Of a stretch of DNA of 36,243 bases, positions 30,197 to 36,243 are shown piece by piece. Location of the stretch: NCBI GenBank assembly GCA_003021745.1, contig PXQY01000090.1:1-36243 (forward strand), in the 5' to 3' direction. The position numbers and the translations under genes were made by a program. Source of the DNA: Halobacteriales archaeon QH_7_69_31. GTDB taxonomy: Archaea; Halobacteriota; Halobacteria; Halobacteriales; Haloarculaceae. Each line of letters starts with the position of its first letter. The first letter of the stretch is position 1. The notes under the pieces are model-generated. The model saw nothing but the letters and a program-made list of their open reading frames with translations, had not been told where the DNA came from and made no database searches.

Positions 30197-30757
30197 ATGG
30201 GACACCGGACCCTCGTCGCCTACGAGCGCGACGGGTACGACCTCCACCACGCCCACTGGGGCGTCGACCCCGCCGCCCTCACCCCCCTGACGCCGTACGG
30301 CGGCCGACCCGACGTCGCCCGGGTTCGTGCGGCGGTCGCGGACCGGCTCGAGCCGGCGGGCGGCCGCCTGGTCGAGGACCGGGGGACTGTGGTCGACCCC
30401 GACCCGTTCGCGACCGTCCCGACGTTCGAGGAGGTCGTCGGCCACGTCGACCCGGTGGAGCACGAGGCGCTCTACGTCGTTCCACCGGACTTCGCGGTGC
30501 GGCGGTACCTGGTCGTCGCGCTCCGGGCCGAGTGCGGCCGCGGCCGGACCGCGCTCGTCAGGTACGCCGACGCCGCCGACGCGCGGTACCTCCGGGGCTG
30601 GCTGGCGGGCGCTCGCGCGGTCCGGGACGTCGCCGGCACTACCACGGGAGGGCCAGTCGTCGCCGCGCTTCGGGTCCTCGATCCTGGCCGCGGCACCGTC
30701 GTGTATCCGGCCCTCGGCGATGAGAACCGCCGGTCCGACCGGAGCGTCGGAACGTGA
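30197..30757 (+). CDS. Haloarchaeal DUF6735-like protein
   Basis: MGHRTLVAYERDGYDLHHAHWG N-terminus; 186 aa. Confidence 0.6.
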   Translation: MGHRTLVAYERDGYDLHHAHWGVDPAALTPLTPYGGRPDVARVRAAVADRLEPAGGRLVEDRGTVVDPDPFATVPTFEEVVGHVDPVEHEALYVVPPDFAVRRYLVVALRAECGRGRTALVRYADAADARYLRGWLAGARAVRDVAGTTTGGPVVAALRVLDPGRGTVVYPALGDENRRSDRSVGT

Positions 30758-30812
30758 CGGACGCCAGGGTGGAGCCCACGCCTTATGTAGCGTCGACGTG
30801 GAAGAGCCCCCA

Positions 30813-31106
30813 ATGGCCGACGACGAGCGCCCACTCATCGACCCGCGGCTGTTCACCCCGACGGAACTGCTCTCCGAGGACATGGACCACAGCATCGACG
30901 TCGGCGACACGACCGTCGAGGTCCACCACACACTCGAAGTCGACCAGGAACTCCCGCTCCGGCGCCTGGAGTTCGGCGCCATCGCGTTCGGCATCCTGGT
31001 CGTCGCCATCGGGGTGCTCGCGCCAGTCGGTGCCACCGTCGCGGTCAGCGCCGCCCTGAGCACGGTCCTGGTCGGGAACGTCCTGTCCCGGCGGGTCGGT
31101 CGGTAG
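30813..31106 (+). CDS. Small hypothetical membrane protein (2 TM at C-terminus)
   Basis: 97 aa; MADDERPLIDPRLFTPTELLSEDMDHSIDVGDTTVEVHHTLEVDQELPLRRLEFGAIAFGILVVAIGVLAP... Confidence 0.6.
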   Translation: MADDERPLIDPRLFTPTELLSEDMDHSIDVGDTTVEVHHTLEVDQELPLRRLEFGAIAFGILVVAIGVLAPVGATVAVSAALSTVLVGNVLSRRVGR

Positions 31107-31148
31107 CTCCGTCGCGGATTTTATACCCGGACCGGACGACCGGCCGAC

Positions 31149-31724
31149 ATGGACGTCGGCGCGGAGGTCCGACGGGTGTACCGGGAGTCCGTCGGCATCC
31201 TCTCGGTCAGCCTACTCGGCGGCCTGTTCGCCGGCGCGGTCCTCGGCAGCGAGCCGATGCGGGAAGCGTTCCGCCAGTACCCCGGGCTGCTGCTGTTGCT
31301 CCCCGCGTTCCTCGCGACGCGGGGCAACGTCTACGGCGCCTTCGGCGCGCGGCTGTCCTCCGGGCTCCACCAGGGCCTCATCCGGCCCGAGCTGGCATAC
31401 GACGAGCGGCTCGTCAACGCGGTCGTCGCCTCGTTCGTGAACGGCATCGGGATCTCCGTGGTCATCGGCGTCCTCTCGTGGGCCGTTTTGCAGGCGCTCG
31501 GCCGGGAGTCCGCGCGGCTGGTCGAACTCGTCGGCATCACGCTCGTCTCCGGTGTGCTCACCTCGGTCGTGCTCGTCTTCGGACTCGTGGGCCTGGTCTT
31601 CGGCAGCTACGAGTTCGGCCTCGACCCGGACAACCTGATCGGCCCCATCGTGACGACGCTCGGAGACGTCTTCGGCGTCGTCTTCCTCTACCTCGCGGTC
31701 GTCATCGTCGGGGTGATGTTGTGA
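31149..31724 (+). CDS. MgtE/SLC41-type divalent cation transporter integral membrane half 1
   Basis: 191 aa; LLLLLPAFLATRGNVYGAFGARLSSGLHQG, DPDNLIGPIVTTLGDVFGVVFLYLAV. Confidence 0.85.
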   Translation: MDVGAEVRRVYRESVGILSVSLLGGLFAGAVLGSEPMREAFRQYPGLLLLLPAFLATRGNVYGAFGARLSSGLHQGLIRPELAYDERLVNAVVASFVNGIGISVVIGVLSWAVLQALGRESARLVELVGITLVSGVLTSVVLVFGLVGLVFGSYEFGLDPDNLIGPIVTTLGDVFGVVFLYLAVVIVGVML

Positions 31725-32311
31725 CCGAGCCGGCGGCGGCAGACACCGGCGGCGAGGGACTCGGGACCTGGCGGACCCGCACCATCGTCGCGACGATGTT
31801 CCCGCTTTTGGTCGTCCTGTCGGTCCTGGAGATGGGGTCGGGATACGTCCTCGAGAGCCTCGAGGCGACCTACCTCGACAACCCGACGCTGCTCGTCCTC
31901 GTCCCGGTGATGATCGGGATGGGCGGCAACCTCGGCGCGATCTTCTCGGCGCGGCTGTCGACCCGCCTGCACCTCGGGACGCTGTCGTTCGCCCCCCGCG
32001 ACGAGGCGCTGTGGGCGAACGTCGCCGCCATCATGTGCCTGGCGACGACGGTGTTCGCCGCGCTCGGGGTCGCCGCCTGGGTGGTCGGCCGGACTATCGC
32101 CAGCCCGATGGGGTTCGCCGACCTGGTGGTCATCTCGCTCGTCAGCGGCCTCCTCCTGGCGGCGCTGGCCGTCTGTATCTCGGTGGCCGCCACCTACCTC
32201 TCCTACCGCCGCGGTCTGGACCCCGACGACACCACCATCCCGGTCGTCACGAATGTCTGTGACATCCTCGGCGTGATCGTCCTCTCGGCCGTCGCGACGC
32301 TGGTGCTGTAA
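31721..32311 (+). CDS. MgtE/SLC41-type divalent cation transporter integral membrane half 2
   Basis: GTG start overlapping previous stop; LLVLVPVMIGMGGNLGAIFSARLSTRLHLG, DPDDTTIPVVTNVCDILGVIVL. Confidence 0.85.
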   Translation: MTEPAAADTGGEGLGTWRTRTIVATMFPLLVVLSVLEMGSGYVLESLEATYLDNPTLLVLVPVMIGMGGNLGAIFSARLSTRLHLGTLSFAPRDEALWANVAAIMCLATTVFAALGVAAWVVGRTIASPMGFADLVVISLVSGLLLAALAVCISVAATYLSYRRGLDPDDTTIPVVTNVCDILGVIVLSAVATLVL

Positions 32312-32364
32312 GCCCCGGTGGGATACACCCGGTCCCCTCGACGCGACGACGGCGCCGGTCCCGC

Positions 32365-33567
32365 TCAGCCGGATAGCTCCTCGAACTCCGCCGCGGAGGT
32401 CCGGGTGCCCTTGGCGATGACGACGTCGCCGGCCGACAACGTCGCGTCGGTGTCCGGCGTGAGGAGCCAGTCGTCGCCGCGCCGGATCGCGAGGACGTTC
32501 AGTCCGAGTTCCGCCGCCGGGATGCCGTCGGCGACGTGCTCGCCGTCGAGGGGGCTGCCCGCCCCGACGGTCACCCGGACGAGGACCTCGTCGGACTCCT
32601 GGACGGCGAGTTCGACGACCGGGTGGACGGAGAGCCCGCGCAACACGCCCTCGGTGATGTCCAGCGCGGCGTCGCTTATGACCTCCGTGGAGACGCCGAG
32701 GTGGATGAGTCCGCGGAGCGCGACCGGGTCCTCGGCGTCGGCCGCGGCGCCCAGCAGCCACGCTTCGAACCGCGAGCGGAGCGCGTCGACCTCCACCTCG
32801 AGGTTGCGGACCTCCTCGGCGAGGTCGTGGTTGTCGAACAGGATGCTGCCGTAGGCGATGTCGACGGCCAGTTCGGAGAGGGTCTTCATGAGGACGATCG
32901 AGTCGACCGCCCGCTCGAGGTCGTCGATATCGGAGTCGGGCGGGTCGGGTTCCTCGTAGGGCTCGCCGGTGACCGCCTCGTAGACCTCCCCGATGGTGCG
33001 TTCGGGGCCGCGGAGGAGACAGCGGTCGCCGGGCCGGAGCGTCGTGTCCGGGCCGGGGGTGAAGATCCACTCGGGCCCGCGGTGGATGGCGATCACCCGG
33101 ACGCCGGTCTCGCTCTCGAGGTTGACGTCCATGAGCGTCCGGTCGGCGTACGGCGAGTCCGGCGCGACCGTGCCGCGGACGAGCAGCTCGATGGCCTCGG
33201 GGAGCGCCGCGCGCATGGCCTCCGGCAGCCCGATGTCCTCGAGGACGATCTTGGCGATGTCGCCGGCGGCATCGCTGATCCGGTCGGCACCGGCGGCCAG
33301 CCCGAGCACCGGCGCCAGCGCCTCCACCTCGTCGGGGTTCCGGGCGGCCATCATCAGGCTCATCCGCGCCCGGAGCTGGAGGAGGTCCATCTTCTCCTCG
33401 AGGGCGAGCACCTCGCTGGCGAGGGCCTCGTTGCCGTGCAGCACCGCGGAGTACGCCAGGTCGATGAGCAGCTCCGAGGTGTCTTTCATCTCGACGAGCA
33501 GTTCCTTGGCGCTCACCGGCTCGTAGTCGACCGGCTCTGACGGGGCCTCGCCCTCGAAGCCTCCCAT
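32365..33567 (-). CDS. PhoU domain / TrkA_C (RCK_C) domain protein, duplicated architecture
   Basis: 400 aa; two PhoU-like helical blocks (ELLVEMKDTSELLIDLAYSAVL..., SIVLMKTLSELAVDIAYGSIL...) each followed by RCK_C-like (VRVIAIHRGPEWIFTPGPDTTLRPGDRCLLRG; LNVLAIRRGDDWLLTPDTDATLSAGDVVIAKG). Confidence 0.88.
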   Translation of the reverse strand: MGGFEGEAPSEPVDYEPVSAKELLVEMKDTSELLIDLAYSAVLHGNEALASEVLALEEKMDLLQLRARMSLMMAARNPDEVEALAPVLGLAAGADRISDAAGDIAKIVLEDIGLPEAMRAALPEAIELLVRGTVAPDSPYADRTLMDVNLESETGVRVIAIHRGPEWIFTPGPDTTLRPGDRCLLRGPERTIGEVYEAVTGEPYEEPDPPDSDIDDLERAVDSIVLMKTLSELAVDIAYGSILFDNHDLAEEVRNLEVEVDALRSRFEAWLLGAAADAEDPVALRGLIHLGVSTEVISDAALDITEGVLRGLSVHPVVELAVQESDEVLVRVTVGAGSPLDGEHVADGIPAAELGLNVLAIRRGDDWLLTPDTDATLSAGDVVIAKGTRTSAAEFEELSG

Positions 33568-33609
33568 ACACCCACAAGCAGGCGGGTGGGCAAAAGGATT
33601 GGCCGGCCG

Positions 33610-33715
33610 GGCGGCCGAACGAAGTGAGGCCGCCGAACGGGCGAGCGGGAGGAGCGACCAGCGGGAGCGACGACACGCGAGCCGCAGGCCGGGCGGCCCG
33701 GCTCGTTCGGCCGCC
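33610..33715. mobile_element. MITE-like intergenic element with 13-bp perfect terminal inverted repeats, containing dispersed repeat core copy 2
   Basis: GGCGGCCGAACGA (33610-33622) ... TCGTTCGGCCGCC (33703-33715); core 33639-33684 45/46 identical to 13585-13630. Confidence 0.6.
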
Positions 33716-33792
33716 TCCTTTCAGTCGGCCGCCCTGGTGACTGGGTTGCAAACCTGCCATGTCCTTTAGACCCTCCGGCTCCCAGCGCCGAC

Positions 33793-34425
33793 ATGAGCGA
33801 GACCGAGGCCACGCCGACCGTCCGCGTGTACGCCGACTACGTCTGTCCGTTCTGCCATCTCGGCTACGCGTCGCTCGACGCCTACCGCGCCGACCGCGAC
33901 GGGCCGCTTTCGACCGAGTGGCACCCCTTCGACCTCCAGGGCCACAAGCGGCGGCCGGACGGCAGCCTCGACCACAGCGTCGACGACGGCAAGGACGACG
34001 AGTACTACGAGGAGGCCCGCGAGAACGTCCGCCGGCTGGCCGACGAGTACGACGTCGAGCTTGCCGAGGAACTCCGAACGGACGTCGACGCCTACGACGC
34101 CCAGCGGGTCGCACTGCGGGCCCGCGACGAGCACCCCGAGGCTTTCGAGACGTTTCACCGCGCCGTCTTCGACGCCACGTGGACCGAGGGCCGGGACGTC
34201 GGCGATATCGAGGTCCTCGAATCCGTCGCCGCCGATGCCGGCCTCCCGGCGGGCTTCGTCGCCGAGACGCTGGCCGACGACGGCAGCGCCGACGCCCTCG
34301 GGTCGGCCTTCGAGGCCGCCCGGGAGCGCGGCATCACGGGCGTGCCGACCTTCGAGCACGACGGCTACGCGGCCCGCGGCGCCGTGCCGCCCGCACAGCT
34401 CCGGCGGCTGGTCGAGGGGACGTAA
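33793..34425 (+). CDS. DsbA family oxidoreductase (FrnE-like)
   Basis: VRVYADYVCPFCHLGYASLDAYR, ERGITGVPTFEHDGYAARGAVPPAQLRRLVE. Confidence 0.92.
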   Translation: MSETEATPTVRVYADYVCPFCHLGYASLDAYRADRDGPLSTEWHPFDLQGHKRRPDGSLDHSVDDGKDDEYYEEARENVRRLADEYDVELAEELRTDVDAYDAQRVALRARDEHPEAFETFHRAVFDATWTEGRDVGDIEVLESVAADAGLPAGFVAETLADDGSADALGSAFEAARERGITGVPTFEHDGYAARGAVPPAQLRRLVEGT

Positions 34426-34435
34426 ATCGCCGGCG

Positions 34436-35347
34436 CTACGGAAACTCCACGCCGGTCGCCTCGACCGACACCCGCCAGAGGCGCTCGGCCGTCGCCTCGT
34501 CGTACGATCGGCCCGCCGATTCCTGGATCTCCGGCGGCCCGCGAGCGTTCAGGAGGCCGCCGGGGCCGACGTAGTCACCCCCCTCGACGTCATCGGCCGT
34601 CGCGGCGTACAGCATCGGGAGCGCGCCGGCGGCCGCCGACTGGGCCAAGACCGTGTTGGCGACCTTCATCGCCAGCCACCGGAGCCGGGAGCCCTCGGCC
34701 TCCGGGCCGCGGTACTGGAGGTTGGTCGCGGCGTAGCCGGGGTGACAGCCGACGCTCGTCACGGCGTCGTACCGCCGGTCCAGCTCGTAGGCGAAAAGCA
34801 GGTTCGCGAGCTTGCTCTGGGCGTAGGACGCCCACTTGTCGTAGGACGCCTCGCCGTGGAGGTCCTCGAAGTCGATGTCGCCGCGGGCGTGGGCGCCGCT
34901 GCTCTGGGTGACGACACGGGGGTCCGGCGCCGCCCGCACCTGCTCGAACAGCAGGCCGGTCAGTGCGACGTGGCCGAGGTGGTTCACGCCGAACTGCTGT
35001 TCGAACCCGTCGGCGGTCTCCCGCCGGGGGATCGCCATCACGCCGGCGTTGTTGCAGAGAACATCGATGGGGCCGAGCGCGTCGGCCGCCCACGCCGCGA
35101 AGGCCCGGACCGACGCGAGGTCGGCTAGGTCCAGCTCCCGGACCGTGAGCGACGCGCCCGGGTAGTCGGCCCCGATGTCTTCGCGGGCGGCCTCGGCGGC
35201 GTCGACGCGCCGGCAGGCCAGCACCACGTGGGCGCCGGCGCCGGCGAACTCGCGGGCGGCCTCAAGCCCGACGCCGCTGTTCGCGCCGGTGACGACCACG
35301 GTCCGTCCGGCCAGGTCGGGCAGGTCCGCGGCGGTCCAGTCGGCCAT
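34436..35347 (-). CDS. Short-chain dehydrogenase/reductase (SDR)
   Basis: LAGRTVVVTGANSGVGLEAAREFA, VLCNNAGVM, NHLGHVALTGLL, YAQSKLANLLFAYEL. Confidence 0.93.
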   Translation of the reverse strand: MADWTAADLPDLAGRTVVVTGANSGVGLEAAREFAGAGAHVVLACRRVDAAEAAREDIGADYPGASLTVRELDLADLASVRAFAAWAADALGPIDVLCNNAGVMAIPRRETADGFEQQFGVNHLGHVALTGLLFEQVRAAPDPRVVTQSSGAHARGDIDFEDLHGEASYDKWASYAQSKLANLLFAYELDRRYDAVTSVGCHPGYAATNLQYRGPEAEGSRLRWLAMKVANTVLAQSAAAGALPMLYAATADDVEGGDYVGPGGLLNARGPPEIQESAGRSYDEATAERLWRVSVEATGVEFP

Positions 35348-35462
35348 GCGGGGGCATCGGGCGCCCCCCGATACGTGTTCCCGGTCCCGGCAACTCCGCA
35401 CCCGTTCACGATTTATAGGACCGTGCATGGCTGGCGAAATCCAAATTTGTCGCCATACGCGT

Positions 35463-35945
35463 ATGTCATCCATGCACCGCCTCCATCTCCGCACCGTCGT
35501 GGTCGCCGTCGGGCTCTGCCTGGCGGTCGGCGCGCTGGGCGGCGTCGCCGCGGCCGACCACGCCGGCGACTCGCGGCTCGAGTCGAACACGTCCGTCGCG
35601 GTCAACGACGACGGCGGCTACATCAACGCGACCTGTACCGGCTCGCCGACCGAACACGACTGCGACAAGCACGGCACGCTCGACGCCGGCCCCGTGGGCG
35701 TCGATTACGAGGGGTACAACGACGACAGCTTCCGGAACCGCTCCTCGCAATTTGGCGACAGCTTCGTGTTCACCGTCGACGGCGAGGAGTACACGGTCTC
35801 CTTTACCTGCGAGTTCACCGACGAACCGCCGGAGGACAACCCCTGTCCGGCCGACCCGCCGGGCGAGGACGGTAACGGGTCCAATGCCGACCGCGGCGAC
35901 CGGCGGTCCGAGGGCCGCTCGCCCGACCCCGCTCACGGCCACTGA
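35463..35945 (+). CDS. Secreted hypothetical protein with signal peptide
   Basis: MSSMHRLHLRTVVVAVGLCLAVGALGGVAAADHAG signal sequence; acidic, Cys-containing mature region. Confidence 0.7.
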   Translation: MSSMHRLHLRTVVVAVGLCLAVGALGGVAAADHAGDSRLESNTSVAVNDDGGYINATCTGSPTEHDCDKHGTLDAGPVGVDYEGYNDDSFRNRSSQFGDSFVFTVDGEEYTVSFTCEFTDEPPEDNPCPADPPGEDGNGSNADRGDRRSEGRSPDPAHGH

Positions 35946-36035
35946 CAGGGTCCCGGGACCGCCGACCCTGGGCCACGTTCGACCGCCCGATTCACCCGTA
36001 GGGTATAGCATCCCCGGGGCCCAACCGGCGGCCGC

Positions 36036-36243
36036 ATGGCGGCGATCCAGACGCGGGAGCTGTCGAAGCGGTACGGCGACGTGGTCGCAATCGACGCCCT
36101 GTCGCTCACCGTCGAGGAGGGCGAGTGCTACGGCTTCCTGGGGCCGAACGGCGCCGGCAAGTCTACCACCATCAACATCCTGACCGGCCAGCTGGTGCCG
36201 GACAGCGGCGAGGCCCGCGTCGCCGGCGTCGACCCGGTGGCCA
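36036..36243 (+). CDS. ABC transporter ATP-binding protein (truncated by window end)
   Basis: [69 protein letters not shown]; Walker A. Confidence 0.95.
   Translation, partial: MAAIQTRELSKRYGDVVAIDALSLTVEEGECYGFLGPNGAGKSTTINILTGQLVPDSGEARVAGVDPVA

Noticed and set aside
31688-34114. 808-aa minus-strand ORF
   Set aside because: Arg/Pro/Gly-rich shadow ORF crossing several well-supported genes and the repeat element.

Overview
This is a high-GC haloarchaeal (Halobacteria-type) chromosomal segment, almost entirely coding. Recognisable genes: FNT-family transporter, wHTH/HNH-like protein, GT87-like membrane glycosyltransferase, 7TM-PAS histidine kinase, endonuclease IV (nfo), two SAM methyltransferases, an FMN-dependent lactate-monooxygenase-like enzyme divergent from acetyl-CoA synthetase (acs), sulfatase, trehalose otsA-otsB, an HTH_10/Bat-like regulator, CbiB, a membrane-anchored sulfite-oxidase-fold protein, M24 peptidase, LplA-like protein, RNase H-fold exonuclease, Rio2 kinase, aldo/keto reductase, ribosomal protein L15e, two MgtE/SLC41 half-transporters with a PhoU-TrkA_C protein, DsbA/FrnE-like protein, SDR, and a truncated ABC ATPase. 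I see no rRNA, CRISPR, complete IS element or prophage, and no convincing new multi-gene system. The most unusual signals are at sub-gene scale: (1) a cobA-type adenosyltransferase gene broken by a 178-nt insertion made of an 82-bp direct duplication plus 96 bp carrying a dispersed repeat, where removing 178 nt restores an intact ORF; (2) the same repeat core in a second intergenic copy with 13-bp perfect terminal inverted repeats; (3) a three-unit 48-bp tandem repeat inside the histidine-kinase ATPase domain, whose palindrome is kept by coordinated synonymous changes; (4) a 32-bp tandem array between the monooxygenase and acs genes; (5) two inverted copies of a ~31-nt AT-rich promoter-like motif in a gene-poor 1.1-kb region; (6) several eroding genes (HK fragment, alpha/beta hydrolase remnant, cbiB frameshift, LplA without a start codon).
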